DNA of 64,000 bases, taken from contig JAAFKE010000006.1 in NCBI GenBank assembly GCA_013298215.1, positions 61,884 to 125,883 of the forward strand. The letters are read 5' to 3'. This document shows positions 45,605 to 55,109 of the stretch, piece by piece. Source of the DNA: Cytophagales bacterium. Its GTDB lineage: Bacteria; Bacteroidota; Bacteroidia; Cytophagales; Spirosomataceae. A program made the position numbers and the translations under genes. Positions within the stretch are counted from its first letter, which is position 1, and each line of letters begins with the position of its first letter. Under the pieces are notes generated by a model. It was not told the origin of the DNA. It saw nothing but the letters and a program-made list of their open reading frames with translations, and ran no database searches.

Positions 45605-47494
45605 TTACAACGCCCCCGCCTTAATGTCCTCCACCACAGTTGGGTCCAAAAGCGTCGAAATATCGCCCAGGTTGGTGGTTTCGCCCTCGGCAATTTTCCT
45701 AAGAATGCGCCGCATAATTTTTCCCGACCTCGTTTTGGGCAGCCCCGCCACAAACTGTATTTTATCGGGTTTGGCAATGGGGCCAATAATGCGCGTAACA
45801 GTGGCCAAAATATCTTTGCGCGACAGCTCGTCGTCGTCCAGGGCATTTTCGCAGATCACAAACGCATAAATCCCCTGGCCCTTTATGTCGTGCGGATAGC
45901 CCACCACGGCACTTTCAATCACGTCGGCGTGCATATTAATGGCGTTTTCAACTTCGGCTGTGCCAATGCGGTGGCCCGATACATTTAGTACGTCGTCTAC
46001 GCGGCCCGTAATTCGGTAGTAGCCATCCTCGTCGCGCAGGCAACCGTCGCCCGTGAAGTACAAACCTTTGTAGGTCGAAAAATAGGTTTGCTGGCAGCGT
46101 TCGTGGTCGCCCCAGGTCGTTCTGAGCATTCCAGGCCACGGAAATTTAATGCACAAATTGCCGCTCACACCGTTGCCAACTACCTCATTACCAGCTTCAT
46201 CTACCAAAATAGGCTGCACACCTGGCAGCGGTAGCGTGGCATAGGTAGGTTTGGTTTTGGTGATGTTGGCAATGGGCGAAATCATGATGCCCCCCGTCTC
46301 GGTTTGCCACCAAGTATCTACAATTGGGCAATTGTTTTTACCAATGTTCACGTTGTACCAGTTCCAAGCCTCCTCGTTGATGGGTTCGCCCACCGATCCC
46401 AACACTTTGAGGCTGCTGAGGTCTTTTCCTTCCAAGTATTTCAAACCAAAACCCATCAACGACCGAATGGCCGTGGGGGCGGTGTAAAGAATATCGACCT
46501 TGTGGCGGGCTACAATGTCCCAAAAACGCCCCGCATCGGGGTAGGTCGGCGTTCCCTCAAACATCAGCGAAGTGCCACCGTTCAGCAAGGGGCCGTACAC
46601 AATGTAGCTGTGGCCAGTGACCCAACCCACGTCGGCGGTGCAAAAAAAGACCTGGTCTTTCTCGTACTGAAACACGTTTTGAAAAGTGTATGCCGTGTAA
46701 ACCATGTAGCCGCCCGTGGTGTGCACCACGCCTTTGGGTTTGCCAGTGCTGCCCGACGTGTAGAGAATAAACAGCGGGTCTTCGGAGTCCATTACTTCGG
46801 CGGGGCAGTCGGAGGTAACGTGTTTCATTTCGTTTTCCCACCAAATGTCGCGGCCCTTAATCATCGAGATTGGCGTGCGGGTGTGGGTTAGCACAATTAC
46901 TTTTTGCACCGATGGGCAGCCAATGAGCGCATCGTCCACGGTGTCTTTCATCGGAATATTCTTGGGGCCACGCGCCGCGCCGTCGGAGGTAATGACCATT
47001 TTGCAAGCCGAGTCGTTGATGCGGTCGGTGAGCGACTGGGCCGAAAACCCGCCAAAAACCACCGAGTGAATGGCCCCAATGCGGGCGCAAGCCAACATCG
47101 AAATAGCTGCTTCGGGCACCATTGGCAAGTAAATACAAACGCGGTCGCCTTTTTGTATGCCGTTGCGTTTCAGCACGTTGGCAAAGCGGCACACTTGGTC
47201 GTGGAGCATTTTGTAAGTTAGCGTCACGCTCGGTTCGGCGGGGTCGTTGGGTTCCCAAACAATGGCTGGATGGTTGCCGTTGTCGCGCAGGTGGCGGTCG
47301 AGGGCATTTTGGGCAATATTGGTTTTGCCCCCCACAAACCACTGGATGTTAGGTTCGTCGAAATTCCATTTCAACACATTTTTCCAGGGCTTTTGCCACT
47401 TAAATTCTTGGGCAATTTCGGCCCAAAAACCCTCTGGGTCTTCGACACTCTGTTGGTAGGCAGCCTGGTAGTCTTCAAAAGTATGTATTCTCAT
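45605..47494 (-). CDS. acs: acetyl-CoA synthetase (AMP-forming)
   Basis: Activates acetate to acetyl-CoA in the cytosol. The 629-aa protein has the AMP-binding signature YTSGSTGKPKGVVHT, the ATP-binding region VDTWWQTETGGIM, and the C-terminal catalytic lysine in KTRSGKIMRRILR, the site usually controlled by acetylation. It follows a response regulator and a symporter-histidine kinase on the same strand, which resembles acetate-switch control of acs by CrbS/CrbR in Vibrio and Pseudomonas. Confidence 0.97.
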   Translation of the reverse strand: MRIHTFEDYQAAYQQSVEDPEGFWAEIAQEFKWQKPWKNVLKWNFDEPNIQWFVGGKTNIAQNALDRHLRDNGNHPAIVWEPNDPAEPSVTLTYKMLHDQVCRFANVLKRNGIQKGDRVCIYLPMVPEAAISMLACARIGAIHSVVFGGFSAQSLTDRINDSACKMVITSDGAARGPKNIPMKDTVDDALIGCPSVQKVIVLTHTRTPISMIKGRDIWWENEMKHVTSDCPAEVMDSEDPLFILYTSGSTGKPKGVVHTTGGYMVYTAYTFQNVFQYEKDQVFFCTADVGWVTGHSYIVYGPLLNGGTSLMFEGTPTYPDAGRFWDIVARHKVDILYTAPTAIRSLMGFGLKYLEGKDLSSLKVLGSVGEPINEEAWNWYNVNIGKNNCPIVDTWWQTETGGIMISPIANITKTKPTYATLPLPGVQPILVDEAGNEVVGNGVSGNLCIKFPWPGMLRTTWGDHERCQQTYFSTYKGLYFTGDGCLRDEDGYYRITGRVDDVLNVSGHRIGTAEVENAINMHADVIESAVVGYPHDIKGQGIYAFVICENALDDDELSRKDILATVTRIIGPIAKPDKIQFVAGLPKTRSGKIMRRILRKIAEGETTNLGDISTLLDPTVVEDIKAGAL

Positions 47495-47589
47495 TGCTAC
47501 TATAGATTAGGTTTATGATGATTATTAGATTTACGATGATAAATACCGTCCAACTGCCTGGGCGTTGGAGGCTGAATTGACACTGTTTT

Positions 47590-47970
47590 TTACGCGTCGT
47601 TTTTCACCAACTTCTGCACCTTTGCAACCAGTTCACGGGTCGAAAAAGGCTTGGCCACATATAAGTCTGCTCCCAGATCGTATCCTTTCTGCACGTCGGT
47701 GTCTTTACTTTTTGCACTCATAAAAATCACTTTTATGGCCGCCAGAGCAGGATTATTTTTGATAAAACTGCAAACTTCGTAACCATCTATTTTGGGCATC
47801 ATAATATCGAGCAGGACTAAGTTTGGGGTTTTCCGCTCGATGATCTCGAACGCCTCCTCCCCGTCGCGGGCGATAAAAACCTGAAACCCTTCTTTTTTCA
47901 TCAGAAACTCCAACGAGAGCAGGATATTGGGCTCGTCGTCCACAATTAGTATTTTGGCTTGTTGGTTCAT
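47590..47970 (-). CDS. single-domain response regulator
   Basis: A 126-aa CheY-like receiver. It has the acidic pair DDEP, the phosphorylation site VLLDIMMPKIDG (Asp near 55), the Ser/Thr switch residue in VIFMSAKS and the conserved Lys in VAKPFS. There is no DNA-binding domain, so any effect on acs transcription needs another factor. Start and the kinase stop overlap as ATGA (47967-47970), so it is translationally coupled to its kinase. Confidence 0.93.
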   Translation of the reverse strand: MNQQAKILIVDDEPNILLSLEFLMKKEGFQVFIARDGEEAFEIIERKTPNLVLLDIMMPKIDGYEVCSFIKNNPALAAIKVIFMSAKSKDTDVQKGYDLGADLYVAKPFSTRELVAKVQKLVKNDA

Positions 47971-50681
47971 GGTGTTATTGAGCGTTGGTTTACTGGTATT
48001 TTAAAGGTAAAAGTCGATCCGTCGCCGACTTTACTACTTACCCAAATTTGTCCGCCGTGCAGTTCTACAATTCGGCGGCAGATGGCCAGCCCCAAGCCGC
48101 TACCTTTGGGCTTTCGGGTGGTTTGGTCTTGCGCCTGGTAAAATTTGTCAAAAATTAACTCTTGAAATCGAGGGTCTATTCCCTGCCCGTTATCGGTTAT
48201 TCTAAAGTACACCATTCCGTTTTCGTGAAAGTTATCCAATACAACCACCCCCTTTTTACTTTCGGTAAATTTGATGGCGTTCGACAGGAGGTTCACCAAA
48301 ACTTGCATTAGGCGGTCGCGGTCGGCCGTCATTTCTGGTAAATAATCTTGCAGGTTAAACTTTATAGACACCATCCGTTCGCGGGCCAGTTGATTCAAAG
48401 AAACAAATGCCTCATTGATGAGTTCGCGCGGCGAAAATTTTTCGTAGTGCAGCTCATACAACCCAGAATCATAACGTTCTAAGTCGAGTACTTGGTTTAT
48501 AAGCCGCGATAAACGCTCGGTTTCTTTGATAACCGTCCCCAAAAAATGTTGTCGCTCGTCGTTGTTTAGCTCGGGGTAGTCGTACACAATTTCTGACAGG
48601 GCGCGTATCGAAGTGAGCGGCGTTCGGATTTCGTGCGTGACGGTCGACAGGAAATCGTCCTTCATGCGGTCGATCTGTTGAAGGCGTTCATTGGAACGTT
48701 TCAATTTATCGCCCACCCGTTCGAGTTCGTCGGTTTTGCGTTGAAGCTCGCGGTTCAAATTTTTGAGTTCTTGTGATGTTTTAAGAATATCAATCACCTC
48801 ATCGACCGTAATTTTTTCTTCTTTGGCTACCGAAGCTACCAGCGTTCGGGCCGAGGCCGTGCCAACGGCACCGCCCAGTAGTTTTTCGGTGTAGCTAACC
48901 AGGCGAGGGTCGGCGTAGGGACTTAGGAGGTTTATGTTGTTGCGTTTTACAAACGAATCCAACAGACGATCGGTGCGGGCTTGGCCAAAAAAACTATTCA
49001 AAAGGCGTTTCACGTCCGTAAAAAGTGCCTTTCCTTTCCAAGTCACCGAGCTTTTGGTGGGATCAGAATACTGAAAAATATCCACAAAAAGGTTGGCTTG
49101 GTTTTGTTCTTGGACTGTAAGCGGGTAAAAAAGCGAGCCATATACGTAGAAAAGCACATTCACCAGCAACGACCAAAACAAACCGTGCGAGATATTATCG
49201 AGGCCCGTCATGCCAAAAAGAGCCTCGGGGCGCAACCACTCTGCTCCCAGAGGGCCGTGTTCCAACAACGAAAGTGGCAAAAAACCCGCCGACACCAGCG
49301 ACGGTATGATGAGCGTATAAAACCACACCGCACCCCCAAAAAGCAGGCCGCCCGTTGCACCTTCGCGGGTGGGGCGCTTCCAAAAAAGCCCTCCGATAAC
49401 CACTGGAGCCAACTGTGCTACTGCCGCAAACGACACCAGCCCAACCGAAACCAGCGAATGGCGGTCGCTCACAATTTTATAGTATAAATAGGCCATCCCA
49501 ATCAAAAGTACGATCGAAACACGGCGTAGGTTTATTACCCATTGGCTAATCGACGACCCGATCCAGCCCTCCCAGTTAGGACGGCTCACAATAAAAGGCA
49601 TCACTAAGTTGTTGCTAATCATCACAGTAAGTGCCATACATTCTACGATTATCATGCTCGATGCGGCCGAAAAACCGCCCAAATAGGTCAAAATAGCCAA
49701 CCCTTTTTGGTCGAAGTAAAGTGGCAGAGCCAGCACATAGCTATCGGCGGGGATCGAACTTCCAAAAACCAAGAATCCCCCCAAGGCAATCGGCATCACA
49801 AAAACATTGATTATCAGCAAATACAGTGGAAACAGCCAGATGGCTTTTTTGAGGTGGTTTTCGTTCACGTTTTCTACAACGGCCAATTGAAACTGCCTGG
49901 GCAAAAACATGATGGCCAGCCCCGACAGCAGGCAGTGCCAAAACCAGTTGTCGGTTTGGTCTTGGGGAATCGTAAACAAGCCTTGGAGCGGTTGCAGGCG
50001 GGCGGCCCGCTGGGTGATGTCGCCGAAACCGTCGAAAATACCAAAGGTTACAAAAACACCGACGGCCAAAAACGCCGATAACTTTATCAACGACTCAAAA
50101 GCAATAACGGTCACCATTCCCTCGTGGCGTTCGGTGGCTTCGAGCTTGCGGGCGCCGAACAAAATGGTGAATACTGCCAAAATAATGGCCATGTAAAGAG
50201 CCTTATCGGCCAAAAAGGATTCTGAAACAGCCGTGCTATTTTTGGTCAATACCCTAAAACTGTTGGCGATGGCTTTGAGTTGGATCGAAATATAAGGAAC
50301 CAAGCCCACCACGCACAACAACGTGACGATGATGCCCAATGCGCGGTCTTTGCCGTATCGAGCCGACACAAAATCGGCGATATTCGTGATGCGCTCGGCC
50401 TTGCATATTCTAATTATTTTCCTAAAAACTACCCACCACAGTGGTATAAGCATGGTAGGGCCAATGTACACGGCAAGGAAGTCCGCCCCATTTTTTACGG
50501 CATGGCCCACGCTACCATAGAACGTCCAGGCGGTGCAATAAACCGCCAAAGAGAGCGCGTATACGTATGGGTTGTTCACCCAGCTGTTCTTGAAAAGCGA
50601 CCGCCGTTCTGCTAAGTTTGCTAGCCCAAACAGAAACGCCAAATACAAAACTGCCGCCAACACAATCCAAAAGCTATTCAT
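47967..50681 (-). CDS. sodium:solute symporter fused to sensor histidine kinase (CrbS/CbrA-like)
   Basis: A 904-aa hybrid. An SSS-family transporter domain with about 13 helices (1-520, opening MNSFWIVLAAVLYLAFLFGL) is followed by a soluble linker and a coiled coil. Next come the DHp domain with H-box DDFLSTVTHEIRTPLTSIRAL (His near 680) and a HATPase_c domain with NLLSNAIKFTE and GSGLGLAICRRIVELHGG. Proteins of this build sense carboxylates such as acetate (CrbS) or control carbon use (CbrA). ATG at 50681 is chosen because the longer reading to 50825 adds a Cys/Arg-rich stretch inside the neighbouring small gene. Confidence 0.93.
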   Translation of the reverse strand: MNSFWIVLAAVLYLAFLFGLANLAERRSLFKNSWVNNPYVYALSLAVYCTAWTFYGSVGHAVKNGADFLAVYIGPTMLIPLWWVVFRKIIRICKAERITNIADFVSARYGKDRALGIIVTLLCVVGLVPYISIQLKAIANSFRVLTKNSTAVSESFLADKALYMAIILAVFTILFGARKLEATERHEGMVTVIAFESLIKLSAFLAVGVFVTFGIFDGFGDITQRAARLQPLQGLFTIPQDQTDNWFWHCLLSGLAIMFLPRQFQLAVVENVNENHLKKAIWLFPLYLLIINVFVMPIALGGFLVFGSSIPADSYVLALPLYFDQKGLAILTYLGGFSAASSMIIVECMALTVMISNNLVMPFIVSRPNWEGWIGSSISQWVINLRRVSIVLLIGMAYLYYKIVSDRHSLVSVGLVSFAAVAQLAPVVIGGLFWKRPTREGATGGLLFGGAVWFYTLIIPSLVSAGFLPLSLLEHGPLGAEWLRPEALFGMTGLDNISHGLFWSLLVNVLFYVYGSLFYPLTVQEQNQANLFVDIFQYSDPTKSSVTWKGKALFTDVKRLLNSFFGQARTDRLLDSFVKRNNINLLSPYADPRLVSYTEKLLGGAVGTASARTLVASVAKEEKITVDEVIDILKTSQELKNLNRELQRKTDELERVGDKLKRSNERLQQIDRMKDDFLSTVTHEIRTPLTSIRALSEIVYDYPELNNDERQHFLGTVIKETERLSRLINQVLDLERYDSGLYELHYEKFSPRELINEAFVSLNQLARERMVSIKFNLQDYLPEMTADRDRLMQVLVNLLSNAIKFTESKKGVVVLDNFHENGMVYFRITDNGQGIDPRFQELIFDKFYQAQDQTTRKPKGSGLGLAICRRIVELHGGQIWVSSKVGDGSTFTFKIPVNQRSITP

Positions 50682-50886
50682 CGTCGTTGGCGTTTGTGGG
50701 TGCCCCCGAAACGATCCAAAATACAATAAAAATAACCCCTGCCCACGCCCCAAACAAATATAAGTACAGTGCAGGCAAGGCCGATGACACCCCGAACCGG
50801 TTGAAGATCGAGAGTAGCGGCGCATTGAAGAGCATTATGCTCACTACCGCCAAAGTTGCCAATATCAATGCCCTGTTTTTAGACAC
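50674..50886 (-). CDS. small membrane protein upstream of the symporter-kinase
   Basis: A 70-aa protein with two predicted helices (about 8-30 and 38-60) and an acidic tail (APTNANDDE). It starts at GTG 50886 and overlaps the kinase start by 8 bp. Size, topology and position resemble the small subunits (DUF485/DUF4212/DUF3311 types) that accompany SSS transporters, so it is probably an accessory subunit of the sensor. I cannot assign the exact family. Confidence 0.7.
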   Translation of the reverse strand: MSKNRALILATLAVVSIMLFNAPLLSIFNRFGVSSALPALYLYLFGAWAGVIFIVFWIVSGAPTNANDDE

Positions 50887-50907
50887 CCTTCAAAAGTATT
50901 TTTTATT

Positions 50908-50947
50908 AAAAAAAAGACTTGCTAAGTTATAAAAACTTAACAAGTCT
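50908..50947 (-). terminator. rho-independent terminator after the DUF6814 gene
   Basis: A 14-bp stem AGACTTGCTAAGTT / AACTTAACAAGTCT with one G-T pair is followed on the minus strand by eight T. It separates the MFS-DUF6814 unit from the kinase-regulator unit. Confidence 0.85.
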
Positions 50948-50968
50948 AAACAATCTAAACCCTAACTG

Positions 50969-51190
50969 TTAAGATTCTTCGTTGTACTCGCCTTGGAGTG
51001 CATACACTCCGAAGCGTAGCAGTGCGCCCATGATGATGGGTACTAAAACAAAAATGAAAATGATTGCTTGGATACTATCGTCCAATTTTGCGCTGCCTAT
51101 TTTTCCCCAGTAGTTAGAAAATAAATAGTAGCCAGCATACAGGCCCAGAGCGATCCAGACAACTCCTAATATTTTTTTGATTGCGTCCAT
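50969..51190 (-). CDS. DUF6814 family small membrane protein
   Basis: A 73-aa protein with two membrane helices (about 5-25 and 42-63). The start MDAIKKILGVVWIALGLYAG and the end YALQGEYNEES match the small proteins (DUF6814) usually found behind MHS-type transporters in Bacteroidota. It lies 47 bp after the MFS gene and probably stabilises or regulates it. Confidence 0.8.
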   Translation of the reverse strand: MDAIKKILGVVWIALGLYAGYYLFSNYWGKIGSAKLDDSIQAIIFIFVLVPIIMGALLRFGVYALQGEYNEES

Positions 51191-51237
51191 GATGATTTAT
51201 TTCAGAATGTTAGAATGATTAAATAAAAAATACTTGC

Positions 51238-52815
51238 TTAATCGTTGGTCTCTTTGTGTGCTTTGTTGGTTAGGTATAAAGCACCAATTACCAACGAAAC
51301 CGTAGCAATTATAATAGGATACCACAAACCCTCCAGATACGGCTTGTCGTAGGGAAGAGCCTGCCCTGCTTTCTCGGCGGTTTCGTTGGCGGTTCTGGCC
51401 GTGGCAACCAAGGCCGTGGCAATAAATGGCACCAAGCCCCCGAAAACACCGTTTCCGATGTGGTACGGCAAAGACATGGATGTGTACCTAATTCGGGTCG
51501 GAAACAACTCTACCAAAAACGCCGCGATTGGACCGTACACCATCGTCACGTAGATAACTTGTATCAAAATCAGGAAAATCAGCGTCCACTCGTCACTGCT
51601 GTTGAGGTTTGTCGATTTTTTGATTTCAGGCTTCAATACTTCCGCAGTTTTGTCGGCCAGGATAGTCACCTTTTTTACCTCCTTATTTTTAGTTCCGTCC
51701 GTAAACTCTTTCAGGGTGGTGGTGGTATAAAGTGAGTCGGCGGTGCCATCAACCAGCTTTCCAACCGTTTCAACGGTCGTTTTTTCTACTATCTCAGTTT
51801 TATTTTTGAGGTTGGTTGTTTGGTACATTTTTTCGTAGATGGTGCGGTAAGTCAAAATAGCCAGCAACATTCCCGTGAGCATAATGCCCTTGCGGCCAAT
51901 TTTGTCGGAAAGCGTTCCGAACAAGATAAACCCACCAGTACCCAAACCCAGTGCCCACATAATAATGGTTCTCGACTGGACGAACTCTACGCTGCAAGCA
52001 TTTTCAATGAACGATTGGGCGTAGAACTGCCCCGTGTACCAAACCACACCCTGGCCCATTGTGGCACCCAAAAGAGCCAACAAAACCATCTTAAAATTTT
52101 CTTTTTTGCCGAAAGATTCTTTCAGCGGGTTGGCCGAAATTTTGCCCTCCTTTTTGATCTTAGTAAACGCTGGCGACTCCGACATTCTGAGACGAATGTA
52201 GATTGAGACGATTACCAACAGAATCGAGATCAAAAATGGTATTCTCCAACCCCACTCCGTAAATTTCTCTACTCCCATATTTTGGCGCGTCAATACAATA
52301 ACCCCCAGCGAAAGAAAAAGTCCCAGGGTGGCCGTCGTTTGAATCCAGGACGTAAAGTAGCCTCGGCGGCCTTCGGGCGAGTGTTCGGCTACGTAGGTTG
52401 CCGCACCGCCGTATTCGCCGCCCAAAGCCAATCCTTGCAGCAGGCGAAGCAGGAGCATTAAGATGGGGGCAACGATGCCGATTTTGGCGTAACCAGGAAT
52501 GCAACCAATCAGAAAGGTACTGCCGCCCATGATGATGAGCGTCACCAAAAAAGTATATTTACGACCAACCATGTCGCCGAGGCGGCCAAAAAACAACGCA
52601 CCAAACGGGCGTACAATAAAACCTGCCGCAAATGTAGCCAGGGTGGCCAGCAAAGCGGCGGTTGGGTTTCCCTTCGGAAAAAACTCACCAGCAATAATCG
52701 TTGCCAGACTACCATAAATGTAAAAATCATACCACTCAATGAGTGTTCCGACCGAAGAGGCCGAAATCACGGTGAACAAACTACTGGTTTGTTCTTTTTC
52801 TTCTGTTGTTGCCAT
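51238..52815 (-). CDS. MFS transporter, metabolite:H+ symporter (MHS) family
   Basis: A 525-aa transporter. Twelve helices and the MHS motifs are present: ASSVGTLIEWYDFYIYG at the start, RPFGALFFGRLGDMVGRK in loop 2-3 and ALGGEYGGAATYVAEHSPEGRRGYFTS. Relatives move proline/betaine, 2-oxoglutarate, citrate or other carboxylates. Unusually, an approximately 85-residue hydrophilic, Thr/Lys/Glu-rich segment (about 330-415) is inserted between two C-terminal helices. Next to the acetate-type sensor and acs it may import an organic acid, but that is inference. Confidence 0.9.
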   Translation of the reverse strand: MATTEEKEQTSSLFTVISASSVGTLIEWYDFYIYGSLATIIAGEFFPKGNPTAALLATLATFAAGFIVRPFGALFFGRLGDMVGRKYTFLVTLIIMGGSTFLIGCIPGYAKIGIVAPILMLLLRLLQGLALGGEYGGAATYVAEHSPEGRRGYFTSWIQTTATLGLFLSLGVIVLTRQNMGVEKFTEWGWRIPFLISILLVIVSIYIRLRMSESPAFTKIKKEGKISANPLKESFGKKENFKMVLLALLGATMGQGVVWYTGQFYAQSFIENACSVEFVQSRTIIMWALGLGTGGFILFGTLSDKIGRKGIMLTGMLLAILTYRTIYEKMYQTTNLKNKTEIVEKTTVETVGKLVDGTADSLYTTTTLKEFTDGTKNKEVKKVTILADKTAEVLKPEIKKSTNLNSSDEWTLIFLILIQVIYVTMVYGPIAAFLVELFPTRIRYTSMSLPYHIGNGVFGGLVPFIATALVATARTANETAEKAGQALPYDKPYLEGLWYPIIIATVSLVIGALYLTNKAHKETND

Positions 52816-53169
52816 TTGTTAGGAAGTTGAAAAGGTTTAAAATGTGATTGGGTGTAGGGTAGACTCTACTTATTGGTACTATTTTGCGATTAACTAAAAA
52901 TATGGAAAGACAAAACAGCACATACACCCTGTTTTATGCAAATAATTGGTATAGTTACGCTAAATAAATATAGAAATTGGATTGATAGCTCGCACAAGCC
53001 GTAAACAAAATAATTTTGCTACTTTTTGGGGTGAGGCACTACCACTAAATGCTTAAAACCAGTACGTGGTCGGGTCGATAGGAGGCACATTTAGCTATAC
53101 TATTTTAGCAAATGTATATCTAATTAGCAAAATACGTAGATTTTATTAGAATTAAGCGAGTTATGGGCA
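52816..53169. other. 354-bp AT-rich intergenic region upstream of the MFS gene
   Basis: Neither a credible ORF nor an RNA gene is visible. It should contain the promoter of the MFS-DUF6814 unit, but I find no exact CAAAnnTA (minus-strand -7) element with correct spacing. Confidence 0.5.
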
Positions 53170-53589
53170 CTATTCCTTGAAGCGTTCCCATTTTATGACC
53201 ATAAACTTGTCGCCGAGTTCGGTCACGATCATCCCCGAACCGTCGAGGTTTTTGCGGTCGGCGTAAAATGCCACGAGTTCTTTGTGGTTTAGTATTTTGT
53301 AGGTGGGATGATAGGTATTGCGTTCGGGTACTTTCACACCGTATTTCTTAACCCAGTTCATTACCGAAACGTGACTCACACCCAAAAGTCGTTCAATTTC
53401 ACGGAACCCAACCCCCTCAATATAAAGTTGTAGTGCCTTTATAACGTAGTACGAGCTGATGCCCTTACCGAGTTTATCGACGGTAAAGTTATACCCACAA
53501 CCTTTGCACTTGAAGCGCTGCCGCTCCTTAATTATACCATTGCGGGAGGTTTCGAGGGAGTCGCATTTGGGGCATTTTGGAGTGACCAC
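53170..53589 (-). CDS. IS1 InsA-like zinc-ribbon/HTH protein without transposase domain
   Basis: About 139 aa. The N-terminus has a four-Cys zinc ribbon (CPKCDSLETSRNG...RFKCKGCGYNF), then a helix-turn-helix (GVGFREIERLLGVSHVSVMNWVKKYG) as in IS1 InsA. The C-terminal part (YKILNHKELVAFY...GMIVTELGDKFMVIKWERF) is not a DDE domain and contains no catalytic acidic triad. No InsB, terminal repeats or frameshift site is present. GTG 53589 leaves a 10-bp gap after the M28 gene; an in-frame ATG at 53640 would overlap that gene by 41 bp. It is likely a domesticated DNA-binding protein. Confidence 0.7.
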   Translation of the reverse strand: MVTPKCPKCDSLETSRNGIIKERQRFKCKGCGYNFTVDKLGKGISSYYVIKALQLYIEGVGFREIERLLGVSHVSVMNWVKKYGVKVPERNTYHPTYKILNHKELVAFYADRKNLDGSGMIVTELGDKFMVIKWERFKE

Positions 53590-53599
53590 TGCTACCTTT

Positions 53600-55084
53600 C
53601 TATTTTTCGTAAAGGGCTTTCCCTGCTTTTTCGTACACATCGCCAGCCTCCCAAAACGGAGCTTGCTGGCGGTTGGCAATGAGTCGCGCGGTGTGGGCAT
53701 ACACCTGGCAAAATTTGAGCAGGTAATCAAAATCGACGCTCTCGGGGTTGTCGGACACTTGGTGGTAGTTTTTCATCAAAACTTCGTCGAATTTCCTAAA
53801 ACCAGGCGTAACAGTAGGCGCAGGAATGCCCTTGGCGGCAAAACTCACGTTGTCCGACCGATCGAACAACCCCTGCTCGGGGGCAGGTTCGGCAAAAACC
53901 CCGAGGCCAAACAGCTTGCAGGCCGCTTCCATTTCGACTTTAATACCCGTGCGCTCCATGCCAATAATCGACACGATAGAAGTATCGTCGTAGCCGGCCC
54001 CGTCGGAATTTAGGTTAAAAACGCATTTTTTGAGCGCAATCGCGGGATGCTCGGCGTAGTATCTACTGCCCAAAAGCCCCACCTCTTCGCCCGTAAAGGC
54101 CAAAACCAGTATCGAACGCTTCGTTGGCGCGGCAGCCAACGCTTTGGCGGCCGTCAGCAGCGCCACCGTCCCGAAGGCGTTGTCGCGCGCGCCATTGAAA
54201 ATACTGTCTTGCGCCGAGAACGAGCCACCACCTTTTTTGCCCGCCCCAATGTGGTCGAAGTGAGCCGACAAAATCACGTACTCGTTTTTCAGAACGGGGT
54301 CGGTGCCCTCAATAACCCCAGCCACATTGAAAACCCGCAGCGGCTGATCGACACGGCCAGTGGTCACAAAAGTTGCCGTCGGTATTTCGCCCTTGGTAAA
54401 CAGCTTGGCGAATTTGGCCTGCTGGCCGTTTATCCACACGTGCGGCACGGTGCTGGGCGCGTCGTTGTCGGCCAGTTTGAGGCGTTCGGAATTAAAATAA
54501 CGCGCCGCAAAACCCCACGGAAAACTCCCCGAGTATATTTCTACGAGCATCGCCGCGCCCTTTTCGGCCATTGTTTTGCGCTTGCTGGCCGACGAACTAA
54601 CGACCTGCAACGGGTTTTTGTCTTCGGCGCTACCCACCTGCGCCACCACAATTTTGCCTTTTACATCTATTTTTTCGAGATCGCTTTCTGTTCCATACCC
54701 CACAAAAACCACGTCGGCCGTTAGGTTTACGGCACCGCTGGCCAGAATAACCATTTCTTTGCCCGTTCTAAGGGTGTCTTTTCCCGCAATCAGAACCCCC
54801 TCGGTGGCGGGTTTTGTCTGGGTAAGTTCTACGGGCAGCAGGTAGTCGGTTTGGGCGTTGGTGGGTTTGAGTCCCAACATCCTAAATTGCTCGGCCAAGT
54901 ACCTGGCGGCCACGTAGTTGCCCATCTCTCCGGTGCGGCGGCCCTGCATTTCGTTGGCGGCCAAAAACCGCATCTGCATTTCGGGTTCAGCCCTTAAAAT
55001 ACTTTTTTCGGGAAACTTTTTGTCGGATTGAGCCTGCGCAAAAATGCCCAAAATACTGAGAAATACGGTCAGAAACTTGTTCAT
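53600..55084 (-). CDS. M28 family zinc aminopeptidase, secreted
   Basis: A 494-aa exopeptidase with a signal peptide (MNKFLTVFLSILGIFAQAQS). A PA-domain insert (about 150-250) precedes the catalytic domain with two-zinc ligands SAHFDHIG, NGARDNAFG, FTGEEVGLLG, NSDGAG and NYHQVSD. It probably trims peptides outside the inner membrane. Confidence 0.92.
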   Translation of the reverse strand: MNKFLTVFLSILGIFAQAQSDKKFPEKSILRAEPEMQMRFLAANEMQGRRTGEMGNYVAARYLAEQFRMLGLKPTNAQTDYLLPVELTQTKPATEGVLIAGKDTLRTGKEMVILASGAVNLTADVVFVGYGTESDLEKIDVKGKIVVAQVGSAEDKNPLQVVSSSASKRKTMAEKGAAMLVEIYSGSFPWGFAARYFNSERLKLADNDAPSTVPHVWINGQQAKFAKLFTKGEIPTATFVTTGRVDQPLRVFNVAGVIEGTDPVLKNEYVILSAHFDHIGAGKKGGGSFSAQDSIFNGARDNAFGTVALLTAAKALAAAPTKRSILVLAFTGEEVGLLGSRYYAEHPAIALKKCVFNLNSDGAGYDDTSIVSIIGMERTGIKVEMEAACKLFGLGVFAEPAPEQGLFDRSDNVSFAAKGIPAPTVTPGFRKFDEVLMKNYHQVSDNPESVDFDYLLKFCQVYAHTARLIANRQQAPFWEAGDVYEKAGKALYEK

Positions 55085-55109
55085 AAAAAGATGTAAAAAT
55101 GGTGAGTGA

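Noticed and set aside
47540..47575. Weak inverted repeat CCAAC...GTTGG between the regulator and acs
   Set aside because: Only five base pairs and no T run on the minus strand, so not supported as a terminator.
50891..50898. Exact TACTTTTG (-7-like) on the minus strand just before the small membrane gene
   Set aside because: Only five bases before the GTG start and no -33 element at proper spacing; probably chance in AT-rich sequence.
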